A stretch of 64,000 nt of DNA from NCBI RefSeq assembly GCF_017744255.1, contig NZ_JAGHQP010000001.1, positions 186,001-250,000 of the forward strand, in the 5' to 3' direction. This document shows, piece by piece, positions 8,808 to 18,211 of this stretch. Position numbers and translations under genes: made by a program. The DNA comes from Brevundimonas sp. A19_0 (lineage in GTDB: Bacteria > Pseudomonadota > Alphaproteobacteria > Caulobacterales > Caulobacteraceae). The first letter of the stretch is position 1. Each line of letters opens with the position of its first letter. The notes under the pieces were generated by a model. It had not been told where the DNA came from. It was given only the letters and a program-made list of their open reading frames with translations, and ran no database searches.

Positions 8808-8821
8808 GCATACCGGTGTTC
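8808..8821. promoter_or_regulatory. Operator-like site upstream of the LacI regulator
   Basis: ATACCGGTGTT shares the ACCGGTGT core with the perfect operator (10 of 14 positions of the aligned site). It lies between the lyase stop (8844) and the regulator start (8753), about 55 bp before the regulator ATG, as expected for autoregulation. Confidence 0.45.
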
Positions 8822-8843
8822 AGGGCACGACTGTCGGGCGGGC

Positions 8844-10202
8844 TCAGGTACCGCGACGACGGGCAGGCCGGTCCAGCACGTCGTCACGCTTCGGCGTCAT
8901 GTCGTGCAGGTTCCAGTCGTCCGGGTTGAACGGCTTGCGGGTTGGCTCGGTGACCTCGGGATAGCCGCCGACCTGGCTTTCGTTGTCGATGATCTCGCCC
9001 CGGCCCTCGGCCACCTCGGCGATCAGCAGGACGTCGCGCATGTCGCGATCCCACGGGCGGGCGCCGGCGCTCGACAGGATGGCGCGCTGGACGTCGACGG
9101 CAGGGATCGGGTTAAGCCCGTCCCACCAGACCGGCGGACGCGAGACCTCGATGATGCGGGCGGGTGAGGTGGTGTAGCGGCCGAACATGCGCAGCGGTTC
9201 GCCGACCTGGTCCACGGCAATGTTGTCGCGGCCGTAGTATTCGAGATCACCGGCACCGCCGATCATCAGGAAGGCCATGTGGTCGGTCGGCGTGGACGGC
9301 CCGGCGCGCAGGACGTTGCCGATGGCGGTCATCTTGCCGACCTCGAACGGCACATCCCCCCACTCCTCGGGTGCGAGGTTGTAGTGGATGGCGCGCGGGC
9401 CGGGATTGTAGATCAGGTTGTTGAGGATGATGCCGTGCACCCCGCCCTTGAACAGCGGGCTGCGCTCATAGTTGTGGGCATAGAGGTTGCCGACGATCAG
9501 CAGGCCGGTGACATTGTCGTGGATCAGCGAGCCCTTGGAGTGCTCACCCTTGGAGTGGCTGGAATAGGCCAGGCTCTCGCCCACAATATTGTTCGAGAAG
9601 GTGATGTTGTGGCTGGTGCCGGCGCGCCATTCTTCGGGCGTCGACCCGGTGAAGCGCGGGCCCGAGGCCGAGAGGTTTTCGTCGGTCGCCCAGGTCAGGC
9701 TGCAATGGTCGATGATGACGTTGTATGCGCCGACGGTCGAGATGCCGTCCTCGTCCCAGCCGCTCATCCAGCCCTGTCCGGCCGAGCCGGGCCGGATGCG
9801 GATGTGCTGGACGATCACATCATGGGCGCTGATGTCGATGCCGCCGCGGATCAGGGTGATGCCCGGCGAGGGGGCCGTCTGGCCGGCGATGGTGATGAAG
9901 GGATTGCGGAGACGCAGAGTCTGCATCTCCAGGTCGATCACGCCGCCGACCTCGAAGACGACGATGCGCGGGCCCTCGGCCTCGATCGCCGCCCGGAGCG
10001 AGCCCGGACCTTCCTTGTTGAGGTTGGTCACGCGGATGATCTGGCCACCCCGTCCGCCGGGCGTGGCGGAAGCCCAGCCGAGGGCGCCGGGGAAGGCCGG
10101 GCCGGCATCCTGGGCCCGCGCCGGGGCCGGGCCGGACAGGCCGATTGTCACGACGGCGAGCAGGCCGAGGCAGGCGGTGATCAGAGACTGGCGACGGTTC
10201 AT
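8844..10202 (-). CDS. Secreted pectate lyase (PL1-type beta-helix)
   Basis: The start is ATG 10202, preceded by GGGAAGGAAG; the frame stays open upstream but that part looks non-coding. The product has 452 residues with a signal peptide ending APARAQ. It shows PGALGWASATPGGRGG, GPGSLRAAIEAEGPRIVVFEVGG, AGQTAPSPGITLIRGG, DHCSLTWATDEN and SHSKGEHSKGSLIHDN, the repeating beta-helix strands and His/Asn ladders of pectate-lyase family proteins. It would depolymerise pectate extracytoplasmically. It lacks the Asp-rich C-terminal loops of its paralogue at 3418-4836. An operator lies about 78 bp upstream of the start codon. Confidence 0.9.
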   Translation of the reverse strand: MNRRQSLITACLGLLAVVTIGLSGPAPARAQDAGPAFPGALGWASATPGGRGGQIIRVTNLNKEGPGSLRAAIEAEGPRIVVFEVGGVIDLEMQTLRLRNPFITIAGQTAPSPGITLIRGGIDISAHDVIVQHIRIRPGSAGQGWMSGWDEDGISTVGAYNVIIDHCSLTWATDENLSASGPRFTGSTPEEWRAGTSHNITFSNNIVGESLAYSSHSKGEHSKGSLIHDNVTGLLIVGNLYAHNYERSPLFKGGVHGIILNNLIYNPGPRAIHYNLAPEEWGDVPFEVGKMTAIGNVLRAGPSTPTDHMAFLMIGGAGDLEYYGRDNIAVDQVGEPLRMFGRYTTSPARIIEVSRPPVWWDGLNPIPAVDVQRAILSSAGARPWDRDMRDVLLIAEVAEGRGEIIDNESQVGGYPEVTEPTRKPFNPDDWNLHDMTPKRDDVLDRPARRRGT

Positions 10203-10279
10203 CGGCTTCCTTCCCGGTTCGGGAGTCATCTTTGCACGAACCCCCGGTCCGTCGTGACGCCCTTTGTCCCGATTCAAAT

Positions 10280-10293
10280 TGACACCGGTTTCC
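10280..10293. promoter_or_regulatory. LacI-type operator upstream of the second pectate lyase and the TRAP operon
   Basis: TGACACCGGTTTCC matches 12 of 14 positions of the perfect site. It lies in the 185-bp spacer between the lyase gene and the divergent hydratase-TRAP-kinase operon. On the minus strand it lies just downstream of a TTGACA hexamer (10305-10310), so binding there could block transcription of the lyase. Confidence 0.65.
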
Positions 10294-10343
10294 TTCCTGC
10301 GCAATGTCAAAAGAAAACGGGAGGTCGCGTGCGCGTGTACCTA

Positions 10344-10349
10344 TATAAT
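10344..10349 (+). promoter_or_regulatory. Possible -10 element (TATAAT) of the hydratase-TRAP-kdgK operon
   Basis: A consensus -10 hexamer stands 38 bp before the chosen hydratase ATG at 10388. No clear -35 hexamer lies 16-18 bp upstream, so the call is tentative. Confidence 0.35.
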
Positions 10350-10387
10350 TCAGTGACTTGCCTGCGTCTCTCGCCCGAGTCGACGTC

Positions 10388-11227
10388 ATGACGGCCTCTG
10401 CCATGCCGGTGGCGCCGCCGCTGTCGGAACAGGGACGGATGATCGCGCGGGCCTTTGTCGAGGCGCGCCGTTCGGGCCGCGCCCTGCCGACCTATCCGGG
10501 CGAGCAGCCCGAGGGTCTGGACGCCGCCTATGCCATTCAGGATGCAGCCATCGCGCTGGTGCCTGACGCAATCGCGGGCTGGAAGCTGGGCCGCATCCCG
10601 CCGCCGCTGGATGCCCGGTTTGGCGCCGGGCGACTGGCCGGACCGATCTTTGCCGCCAATGTTCAGGCGGCCGGGGGTGTGGTCGACTTCCCGCTCATTG
10701 AGGGCGGCTTTGGCGCGGTCGAGGCCGAGTATCTTCTGCTGATGGCCGAGACGCCGACCCTTCGCGACGGCTGGACCCCGGCCGAGGCGACCCGTCTGGT
10801 CAGCCAGGTGCGCGTCGGCGTCGAGATCGCCGGCAGCCCGTTCCCCGGCATCAATGACCATGGCCCGGCGGTCACGGCCTCGGACTTCGGCAACAATGCC
10901 GGGCTGATCCTGGGCGCCGAGATCGAGCGCGACTGGGCGGGACAGCCCGGTGCGCTCGCCGATCTGGTCTGCGAGATGCGGATCGACGGACAGACGGTCG
11001 GCACCGGAGGCACGACCAGTATTCCCGGCGGGCCGTTCGACTCTCTGGCCTTTCTGCTGAATGCGCTGCACCGTCGCGGCCTCAGGCCAGAGGCGGGCCA
11101 GTGGATTTCGACCGGAGCGGCGACCGGAGTCCACCGGATCATCGCCGGACAGTCGGCCGAGGCCGATTTCGGACCGCATGGCATCATCGCCTGTCGCGCG
11201 GTCCGTGCCGAAGGAGGTGCCGGATGA
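10388..11227 (+). CDS. FAH-fold hydratase (2-keto-4-pentenoate hydratase-like)
   Basis: From ATG 10388 the protein has 279 residues; an in-frame ATG at 10358 is possible but adds a low-quality N-terminus. It belongs by appearance to the MhpD/HpcG group: IARAFVEARRSG...DAAYAIQDA, GWKLG, and the metal-binding VEAEYLLL (Glu112, Glu114). Such enzymes hydrate or decarboxylate 2-keto acids with a divalent metal. It is the first gene of an operon with the TRAP transporter and KDG kinase, and its stop overlaps the DctP start (ATGA). The substrate here is unknown; a 2-keto-3-deoxy acid derived from the imported uronate is an inference from context. Confidence 0.75.
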   Translation: MTASAMPVAPPLSEQGRMIARAFVEARRSGRALPTYPGEQPEGLDAAYAIQDAAIALVPDAIAGWKLGRIPPPLDARFGAGRLAGPIFAANVQAAGGVVDFPLIEGGFGAVEAEYLLLMAETPTLRDGWTPAEATRLVSQVRVGVEIAGSPFPGINDHGPAVTASDFGNNAGLILGAEIERDWAGQPGALADLVCEMRIDGQTVGTGGTTSIPGGPFDSLAFLLNALHRRGLRPEAGQWISTGAATGVHRIIAGQSAEADFGPHGIIACRAVRAEGGAG

Positions 11228-12225
11228 TCCCCACACGCAGACGACTTCTGACGGGCGGACTGGCGGGCGCGGGGGCTGTAGCCCTGTCCGGCTGCGGGGG
11301 GCGCGCCACGACCGGCGGGACCCGCCTGTTGCACGCCGCCGATGTGCATCCGGCCGACTATCCGACCGTCACGGCGGTCAAGTGGATGGGCGAGGAGCTG
11401 GAGCGTCTGACCGACGGACGCCTGGGCATCCGCACCTTCCCGTCCGGGCAGCTGGGCAATGAGGACGATTCGATCGGCCTCGCCCGCTATCAGGCCATCG
11501 ACATCTGCCGGGTGGCGGCAGCGGCGCTGAACAACGCCTTTCCCGAGACCAGCCTGCTGTGCCTGCCCTATGTGTTTCGTTCGGTCGAGCACATGCGGGC
11601 CGTGGTCGATGGCGAGATCGGCACCCGCCTGCTGAATGTGTTCGAGGATCGCGGGCTGGTGGGCCTGGCCTATTACGATGCGGCGCCGCGCAGCCTGTAC
11701 AATGTGCGCCGCCCCGTATTCGAGCCGGGCGACCTGAAGGGCCTGAAGATCCGGGCGCCGCAGTCCGACATCTTCCTCGACACGGTGCGGGCTATGGGGG
11801 CCAATCCGACGCCGCTGACGTTCGGGGCGGTCTTCTCGTCGCTGCAGACCCATCTGATTGACGGCGCCGAGAACAATTGGCCCAGCTATCAGTCCAGCCG
11901 CCAGTATGAGGTGGCGCGCTACTGGAGCGATACGAAGCACCTGTATTCGCCGGACGCCCTGCTGATCTCCAAGGCGTCGATGGATGCCCTGGCGCCGGGG
12001 GACCGGGATCTGGTGCGCGATGTGGCGCGCCGGTCGGTGCCGCTGATGCGGGTCGAGTGGGACCGGCGCGAGGCCGAGGCGCGCGCCGCGGTCATTGAGG
12101 CCGGGACCCAGGTCAATGCCGTCGATACCGAGGCCTTTGCCCGCGCTGTTGAGCCGGTGAACGCGAAATACACCCGCGGCGCCGGCCTGGCGTCGCTCTA
12201 CGAACAGATCACAGCGGCCGGCTGA
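11224..12225 (+). CDS. TRAP transporter solute-binding protein (DctP family)
   Basis: The start ATG 11224 overlaps the hydratase stop. The 333-residue protein opens with TRRRLLTGG and lipobox LSGC (Cys24), a twin-arginine-like signal combined with a lipoprotein signal. The body has DctP features: YPTVTAVKWMGEELERLTDGRLGI, FPSGQLGNEDD and the GLKIRAP motif with the conserved Arg that binds the substrate carboxylate (near residue 177). It captures an acid sugar in the periplasm and passes it to the DctQM membrane pair encoded directly downstream. Context suggests digalacturonate, a deoxy-uronate or KDG. Confidence 0.9.
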   Translation: MIPTRRRLLTGGLAGAGAVALSGCGGRATTGGTRLLHAADVHPADYPTVTAVKWMGEELERLTDGRLGIRTFPSGQLGNEDDSIGLARYQAIDICRVAAAALNNAFPETSLLCLPYVFRSVEHMRAVVDGEIGTRLLNVFEDRGLVGLAYYDAAPRSLYNVRRPVFEPGDLKGLKIRAPQSDIFLDTVRAMGANPTPLTFGAVFSSLQTHLIDGAENNWPSYQSSRQYEVARYWSDTKHLYSPDALLISKASMDALAPGDRDLVRDVARRSVPLMRVEWDRREAEARAAVIEAGTQVNAVDTEAFARAVEPVNAKYTRGAGLASLYEQITAAG

Positions 12226-12260
12226 ACGGCCCCACATCCGACGGCTCCGGGGAGGAACCG

Positions 12261-12758
12261 ATGACATCATCCGACGCGCCCCGAAAGGGCCTGCTGGACC
12301 ATCTGTCCCGCATCGTTCTGGGACTGGCGGGAGCCGCCCTGCTGGCCATGGCGCTGATCCAGGCGTGGCAGGTCTTTGCCCGCTATGTGCTGAATGACTC
12401 GCCCGGCTGGACCGAGCCGGTGGCGCTGATCCTGATGAGCGTGGCGGTTATGTTCGGCGCCGCCGTGGGCGTGCGCTTCGAGACCCACTTCGCCTTCCAG
12501 ACCCTGGCCCATGCCATGCCGGGACCGATCCGCGCGGGCCTCGCGACCCTGTCGCGGCTGATCGCGGCGGCGACCGGCCTCGGGCTGGCGACCATGGGCG
12601 GCTATCTGATGCTGGATGACTGGACCGTGCCGCTGGCCGGCGCCCCGCTGCCCTCGGGCCTGAAATTCCTGGGTCTGGCGCTGGGCGGCGTGCTGATCCT
12701 GATCTTTGCGCTGGAGCGCCTGTTCACCGGCGCACCCAAGCCGGTCCGGGAGGACTGA
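12261..12758 (+). CDS. TRAP transporter small membrane subunit (DctQ)
   Basis: The 165-residue protein has four predicted membrane helices. It carries the DctQ signature LIQAWQVFARYVLNDSPGWTEPVA near residues 32-55. GGGGAGGAACC precedes the ATG. It partners with the DctM channel encoded two bases downstream and the binding protein upstream, forming a sodium-driven importer for a carboxylated sugar. Confidence 0.9.
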   Translation: MTSSDAPRKGLLDHLSRIVLGLAGAALLAMALIQAWQVFARYVLNDSPGWTEPVALILMSVAVMFGAAVGVRFETHFAFQTLAHAMPGPIRAGLATLSRLIAAATGLGLATMGGYLMLDDWTVPLAGAPLPSGLKFLGLALGGVLILIFALERLFTGAPKPVRED

Positions 12759-12760
12759 AC

Positions 12761-14041
12761 ATGGAATTCATCATCCTGTTCGGGGTTCTGGCCCTGTTGC
12801 TGGTTCTGGGTGTCCCCGTCGCCTTCTGTCTGATGGGGGCAACGCTCGCGACCGTGCTCTATCTGGCGCTGCCGCCGATCGTGGTGTTCCAGCAGATGGG
12901 GTCGGACATGGCCTCGGTCGCCCTGCTGGCCATTCCGCTGTTCATCTTCACCGGCGAGCTGATGATGAAGGGAGGGCTCTCCGACCGGATGATCGCGCTG
13001 GCCTCGTCGCTGGTCGGCCATGTGCGCGGCGGTCTGGGCCAGGTGACGGTGGTCGGCTCGACCCTGTTCGGCGGCGTGTCGGGATCGGCCATCGCCGACG
13101 TCTCGGCCATCGGTGGCACCATGATCCCGCAGATGCAGAAGCGCGGCTATGAAAGCGACTATGCGGTCAATGTCACCATTTCGGCGGCGCTGGTCGCCCT
13201 GCTGGTCCCGCCCTCGCACAACATGATCCTGTATTCGGCCTCGGCCGGGGGCGGGGTGTCGATCTCTGACCTGTTCGCCGGCGGCATCGTCCCAGCCCTG
13301 ATGCTGGCCGTCGCCCTGATGGTCACCGCCTACTGGGTCGCGCGCCGGCGGGGCTATGCGGCCGAGACCTTCCCGGGCTTCGGCACGGTGCTGACGCGGC
13401 TGATCGCGGCCATCCCGGGCCTGCTGCTGGTGGTGATCATCTTCGGCGGCATCCGGGCCGGCATCTTCACCGCCGTCGAGAGTGCCTCGATCGCCGTGGT
13501 CTATGCCATCGTCGTCACCGGTCTGGTCTATCGCCACATGCGCTGGGCGGCCTTCAAGCAGGCCTGCATAGGGGCGGCCCGCACCTCGGGCGCGGTGCTG
13601 TTCATCATCGGCTGTGCGGGGGCGTTCGGCTGGCTGATGGCCTTCCTGCAGGTGCCCAGCACCATGATCGAGGTGCTGAGCGGCCTGACCGACAACCCGG
13701 TCATCATCATGCTGATGATCATCGGCTGCCTGCTGTTCCTAGGCACCTTCATGGATATGGCGCCGCTGATCATCATCGTCACGCCGATCTTCCTGCCGGT
13801 GGCCAAGGCGTTCGGGGTCGACCCGGTCCAGTTCGGCGTGATCCTGCTGCTGAGCTGCGGCATCGGCCTGATCACGCCGCCGGTCGGATCGGTGCTGTTC
13901 GTGGGCAGTGCCATCGCGAGGATTCCGATGACGCAATCGCTGCGGTCGATCTGGCCCTTCTACTTCGCCTGTGTGATTGTGCTGATGCTGGTGACCTTTA
14001 TCCCGGCACTGTCACTGTGGCTGCCTTCGCTCATGAAATGA
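12761..14041 (+). CDS. TRAP transporter large membrane subunit (DctM)
   Basis: The 426-residue, highly hydrophobic protein has about twelve membrane segments. It shows the DctM patterns FGGVSGSAIADVSAIGGTMIPQM-like and ALLVPPSHNMI, followed by the second repeat GLITPPVGSVLF. It is the ion-coupled transport channel of the TRAP system. Its stop overlaps the kinase start (ATGA), tying uptake to phosphorylation. Confidence 0.92.
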   Translation: MEFIILFGVLALLLVLGVPVAFCLMGATLATVLYLALPPIVVFQQMGSDMASVALLAIPLFIFTGELMMKGGLSDRMIALASSLVGHVRGGLGQVTVVGSTLFGGVSGSAIADVSAIGGTMIPQMQKRGYESDYAVNVTISAALVALLVPPSHNMILYSASAGGGVSISDLFAGGIVPALMLAVALMVTAYWVARRRGYAAETFPGFGTVLTRLIAAIPGLLLVVIIFGGIRAGIFTAVESASIAVVYAIVVTGLVYRHMRWAAFKQACIGAARTSGAVLFIIGCAGAFGWLMAFLQVPSTMIEVLSGLTDNPVIIMLMIIGCLLFLGTFMDMAPLIIIVTPIFLPVAKAFGVDPVQFGVILLLSCGIGLITPPVGSVLFVGSAIARIPMTQSLRSIWPFYFACVIVLMLVTFIPALSLWLPSLMK

Positions 14042-15132
14042 CCCTGTTGCCCCATCTGAAGTCGCGGGACGGTGTCCGCTGGGACGCCGTTGCCCTGGGC
14101 GAGGTCATGCTCCGACTGGATCCCGGCGAGGGGCGTATCCGCACCGCCCGCCAGTTCCAGGTGTGGGAAGGCGGCGGCGAATACAATGTCGCGCGCGGTC
14201 TGGCGCGGACCTTCGGCCAGCGGACAGCGGTGGTGACCGCCCTGCCCCGCAGCGATCTGGGGGCACTGGTCCATGAGCTGATCCAGACGGGTGGCGTGTC
14301 GGATTCGCACATCGTCTGGCGCGCGGGCGATCCGGTCGGACGCGAGAACCGGGTCGGGCTGAACTTCACCGAGCGGGGCTTCGGGCCGCGCGGCGCGCTG
14401 GGCGTATCGGACCGGGCGCATTCGGCGACCTCGACGCTTGCGCCCGAAGATGTCGACTGGGACCATCTGTTCGGGATCGAGGGGGTGCGCTGGTTCCACA
14501 CGGGCGGAATCTTCTCGGCCCTGTCCGCGACGACCGCCGAGACGGCGCTGGCGGCGGTCACGGCCGCCCGGCGCCACGGCACCGTGGTCAGCTATGACCT
14601 GAACTATCGCGCCAGCCTGTGGGCGGCCCATCCGGACCCGGACGCGGCCCGGCGCACCAACCGCGCCATCGCCGAACAGGTCGATGTGCTGATCGGTGAC
14701 GAATACAGCCTGGCCTCATGCCTCGGCATCGAGACCCCCGAGATCCGGAGCGACGCCTGTGACCCCCGCCCGATGGCGGCGGCGGCGGAACGGCTGGCCA
14801 AAGAGCTGCCGAACCTGCGCCTGCTGGCCGGGCCGATGCGTGACCCGGTCACCGCCTCGATGAACCGCTGGGGCGCGGCGGCCTGGGCCGACGGCAAGCT
14901 GGTCAGGCTGGACCCCGTGCCGGTCGATATTCTGGACCGGGTCGGCGGCGGCGACGGCTTCGTCTCGGGTCTGGCTTTTGGCCTGATGGACGGGCGCCCG
15001 CTGGAAGAGGCCCTGGCGCTGGGCCACGCCCACGGGGCCCTGGCAATGACCACGCCGGGCGACAACGCCATGACCTCGCTCGAGGAAGTCGAGGCCCTCG
15101 CCCGGGGCGGAAGCGCCGCCGCCCGACGCTGA
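14038..15132 (+). CDS. kdgK: 2-dehydro-3-deoxygluconokinase (PfkB family)
   Basis: With ATG 14038 (overlapping the DctM stop) the product has 364 residues. It has the PfkB N-terminal WDAVALGEVMLRLDPGEGRI, the GGGEYNVARGLARTFG substrate loop and the C-terminal anion-hole motif VGGGDGFVSGLAFG with catalytic Asp306. The E-V-M-L-R-L and GGGEYNVA segments fit KDG kinases. It makes KDPG from KDG for the Entner-Doudoroff aldolase, which is not in this window. Being last in the TRAP operon, it would trap the imported or KduD-derived KDG. Confidence 0.88.
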   Translation: MTLLPHLKSRDGVRWDAVALGEVMLRLDPGEGRIRTARQFQVWEGGGEYNVARGLARTFGQRTAVVTALPRSDLGALVHELIQTGGVSDSHIVWRAGDPVGRENRVGLNFTERGFGPRGALGVSDRAHSATSTLAPEDVDWDHLFGIEGVRWFHTGGIFSALSATTAETALAAVTAARRHGTVVSYDLNYRASLWAAHPDPDAARRTNRAIAEQVDVLIGDEYSLASCLGIETPEIRSDACDPRPMAAAAERLAKELPNLRLLAGPMRDPVTASMNRWGAAAWADGKLVRLDPVPVDILDRVGGGDGFVSGLAFGLMDGRPLEEALALGHAHGALAMTTPGDNAMTSLEEVEALARGGSAAARR

Positions 15133-15209
15133 TCACACCGGGATTTTCCGCCGGTGCTGGAAACAGGCGGCCGCATGCTGTTGGATGCCCCCTCAGTGAG
15201 AGGTGATGC

Positions 15210-17144
15210 ATGCACGAACCGGCGATCTATCCCGTCCCCGAGGAATGGGCCCGCACGGCCCATGTGAACCGGGCGCGCTATGAGAACGCGTGCAAGGCGG
15301 CGGAAACGGACCCGGACGGATTCTGGCGCGGGGTGGCCGGGCGGCTGGAATGGATGTCCTTCCCGAACCGGATCAAGGACGTCAGCTTCAACAAGGACGA
15401 CTTCCATATCCGCTGGTTCGAGGACGGCGTCCTGAACGTCTCGGTCAACTGTATCGACCGGCACCTGCCCGAGCGGCGCGACGACGTCGCCATCATCTGG
15501 GAAGGCGATGACCCGGCCGAGAGCGCGGCCATCACCTATGGCGAACTGCACAGCGCGGTCTGTCGCATGGCCAATTTGCTGAAGACCTACGGGGTGAAGC
15601 GCGGCGACCGGGTGACGCTGTACATGCCGATGATCCCGGAGGCCGCCTATGCCATGCTGGCCTGCACGCGGATCGGGGCGATCCATTCCGTCGTGTTCGG
15701 CGGCTTCTCGCCCGACAGTCTGGCCGGGCGGATCGAGGACTGCGGGTCGGACTTCGTCATCACCGCCGACGAAGGGCTGCGCGGCGGCAAGACCATTCCG
15801 CTGAAGGCCAATGTCGATGCGGCGCTGGAAAAGGTCAGCGTGCGCCATGTGCTGGTCGTGCGGCGCACGGGCGCAGACATCGACTGGATCGACGGGCGCG
15901 ACGTCGACTATGGCCCCGAGGCTGCGGCCGCCAGCACCGAATGCATGCCCGAGCCGATGGGCGCCGAGGACCCGCTGTTCATCCTCTATACCTCGGGCTC
16001 GACCGGCAAGCCGAAGGGGGTGATGCACACCACCGGCGGCTATCTGCTGTGGGCGGCCTGGACCCATGAGCTGACGTTCGACTACCGCCCCGGTCAGGTG
16101 TTCTGGTGCACGGCCGATGTCGGCTGGGTCACCGGACACAGCTATCTGGTCTACGGCCCGCTGGCCAATGCGGCGACCACGGTGATGTTCGAAGGCGTCC
16201 CCAACTATCCGGACGCCAGCCGCTTCTGGCAGGTGGTCGACAAGCACCGGGTCGAGATCTTCTACACGGCGCCGACGGCGCTGCGCGCCCTGATGCGGGA
16301 GGGCGACGGGCCGGTGAAGGCGACCTCGCGCGCGTCGTTGAGACTGCTGGGGACGGTGGGCGAGCCGATCAATCCCGAGGCCTGGCGGTGGTATCATGAG
16401 GTGGTCGGCGACGGTCGCTGCCCGATCGTCGACACCTGGTGGCAGACCGAAACCGGAGGGCATCTGATCACCCCCCTGCCCGGCGCGACGGACCTGAAGC
16501 CCGGGTCGGCAACCAAGCCCCTGCCCGGCATTTCGTTGCAGGTGGTGGACGCCGAGGGCCAGGAGCTGACCGGGGCGACCGAGGGCAATCTCTGCATCAC
16601 CGACAGCTGGCCGGGCCAGATGCGCGGGGTATACGGCGACCATCAGCGGTTCTTCGACACCTATTTCGCGACCTATCCCGGCCGCTATTTCACCGGGGAC
16701 GGATGCCGCCGGGACGAGGACGGCTATTACTGGATTACCGGTCGGGTCGACGATGTGCTGAACGTGTCGGGTCACCGGATGGGGACCGCCGAGATCGAGA
16801 GCGCGCTGGTGCTGCATCCGGCCGTCGCCGAGGCCGCCGTGGTCGGCTATCCCCACGACATCAAGGGCCAAGGCATCTGGGCCTATGTGACGCTGACGGC
16901 GGGCGTGGAGCCGACCGAGGCGCTGAGGGCCGACCTGGTCAAACACGTCCGGGCCGAGATCGGGCCGATCGCCGCGCCGGATGTCATCCAGTGGGCCCCG
17001 GGCCTGCCCAAGACGCGCTCTGGCAAGATCATGCGCCGTATCCTGCGCAAGATCGCCGAGAATGAGCTGGGCTCGCTGGGTGACACCTCGACCCTGGCCG
17101 ATCCCGGCGTGGTCGACGATCTGGTCAAGGGTCGGCCCGCGTGA
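15210..17144 (+). CDS. acsA: Acetyl-coenzyme A synthetase
   Basis: The 644-residue protein is full length for AcsA. It contains the N-terminal segment [21 protein letters not shown], the AMP-binding motif [15 protein letters not shown], the TWWQTETGG substrate motif, and [20 protein letters not shown]. It ends with the [11 protein letters not shown] tail whose Lys606 is the site regulated by acetylation in the family. It activates acetate to acetyl-CoA using ATP. Acetate may be freed from acetylated pectin, which would fit the neighbourhood, but AcsA is also a housekeeping gene. Its stop codon overlaps the next gene's GTG start. Confidence 0.96.
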   Translation: MHEPAIYPVPEEWARTAHVNRARYENACKAAETDPDGFWRGVAGRLEWMSFPNRIKDVSFNKDDFHIRWFEDGVLNVSVNCIDRHLPERRDDVAIIWEGDDPAESAAITYGELHSAVCRMANLLKTYGVKRGDRVTLYMPMIPEAAYAMLACTRIGAIHSVVFGGFSPDSLAGRIEDCGSDFVITADEGLRGGKTIPLKANVDAALEKVSVRHVLVVRRTGADIDWIDGRDVDYGPEAAAASTECMPEPMGAEDPLFILYTSGSTGKPKGVMHTTGGYLLWAAWTHELTFDYRPGQVFWCTADVGWVTGHSYLVYGPLANAATTVMFEGVPNYPDASRFWQVVDKHRVEIFYTAPTALRALMREGDGPVKATSRASLRLLGTVGEPINPEAWRWYHEVVGDGRCPIVDTWWQTETGGHLITPLPGATDLKPGSATKPLPGISLQVVDAEGQELTGATEGNLCITDSWPGQMRGVYGDHQRFFDTYFATYPGRYFTGDGCRRDEDGYYWITGRVDDVLNVSGHRMGTAEIESALVLHPAVAEAAVVGYPHDIKGQGIWAYVTLTAGVEPTEALRADLVKHVRAEIGPIAAPDVIQWAPGLPKTRSGKIMRRILRKIAENELGSLGDTSTLADPGVVDDLVKGRPA

Positions 17145-18148
17145 CGTCAGGCCGGAACTATCCCGTCATCCTGTGCGGAGGCGCGGGGACGCGCCTGTGG
17201 CCCGCGTCGCGGCCGGACCGTCCCAAGCCGTTTCTGGACCTGACGGGGTCGCTGTCGCTGTTCCAGCTGGCGGTGCGGCGGGTGCTGCCGCTGGTGGAGG
17301 ATGGCGGTCGATTGCTGGTCGTCGGCGGCGAGGGCCACGCGCCGCTGATCGCCGAACAGCTGGCGGCGCTGGGTGCCGAGGCCACCGTGCTGCTGGAGCC
17401 GGAAGGCCGGGATTCAGGGCCGGCTGTCGCCGCCGCCGCCGCCTGGGTCGAGGCGCAGGACCGCGACGGACGGGTGATGATCCTGGCCTCGGACCACCAC
17501 ATTCCCGACGAGGCCGGATACCGTCAGGCGCTGCTCACGGCGGCCGATGCCGCGGACGACGGGCGCATCGTGACACTCGGGGTCGCCCCAACCCAGCCGT
17601 CCTCGGCCTATGGCTATATCCGCGCGGAGGGCCAGGGCCTCTCGCCCGTCGCCACCTTCATCGAGAAGCCCGATACCGTGCAGGCGCAGCAGCTGATCAT
17701 GGAGGGCTGCCTGTGGAACAGCGGCGCCTTCATCGCCACGGCGCGGACACTGAAGGCCGAGATTCTGGACCACGCCCCGGATATCTGGCGCGCGGTGGAG
17801 GGGGCCGTGCCGGCCGAAGGCGGGCCGCTGGGCGACGGCTTCCTGTCGGCGCCGCGGCTGTCGTTCGACTATGCGGTGATGGAAAAGACGGCGCAGGCCT
17901 CGGTCCTGCCGCTGTCGCTGGCCTGGTCCGACCTGGGCGCCTGGGATGCTGTGGCCGCGGTCAGCCAGGGCGAGGGCACGCCCCATCTGGCCCATGACAG
18001 CGCGGGATGCTGGGTGCGGGCACCGGACGGGGTGACGGTCGCGACGCTGGGAGTCTCGGGACTGGCGGTCATCGTCGAGCCGGATGCCGTGCTGGTCTGC
18101 GACCTGTCCCGGGCCCAGGACGTGAAGCGCCTGATCCAGCGCAGCTGA
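17141..18148 (+). CDS. Mannose-1-phosphate guanylyltransferase-like sugar nucleotidyltransferase, single domain
   Basis: The 335-residue product starts at GTG 17141, overlapping the acsA stop. It has the nucleotidyltransferase loop [22 protein letters not shown], then [21 protein letters not shown] and SFDYAVMEK, all in the order found in ManC/AlgA N-terminal domains. It lacks the C-terminal cupin phosphomannose-isomerase domain of bifunctional AlgA. It should supply GDP-mannose or a similar GDP-sugar for the surface glycan genes downstream. Translational coupling to acsA is odd because the two reactions are unrelated. Confidence 0.82.
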   Translation: MTSGRNYPVILCGGAGTRLWPASRPDRPKPFLDLTGSLSLFQLAVRRVLPLVEDGGRLLVVGGEGHAPLIAEQLAALGAEATVLLEPEGRDSGPAVAAAAAWVEAQDRDGRVMILASDHHIPDEAGYRQALLTAADAADDGRIVTLGVAPTQPSSAYGYIRAEGQGLSPVATFIEKPDTVQAQQLIMEGCLWNSGAFIATARTLKAEILDHAPDIWRAVEGAVPAEGGPLGDGFLSAPRLSFDYAVMEKTAQASVLPLSLAWSDLGAWDAVAAVSQGEGTPHLAHDSAGCWVRAPDGVTVATLGVSGLAVIVEPDAVLVCDLSRAQDVKRLIQRS

Positions 18149-18152
18149 CGGC

Positions 18153-18175
18153 GGGGCGGTGCTTGAGTCCGCCCC
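18153..18175 (+). other. GC-rich hairpin after the guanylyltransferase gene
   Basis: GGGGCGG (18153-18159) can pair with CCGCCCC (18169-18175) across a nine-base loop. No T-run follows, so it may attenuate but is not a standard terminator. Confidence 0.3.
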
Positions 18176-18211
18176 TGCCCTGCCCCACAAAGGCACCCTG
18201 ACCGGGAGGAC

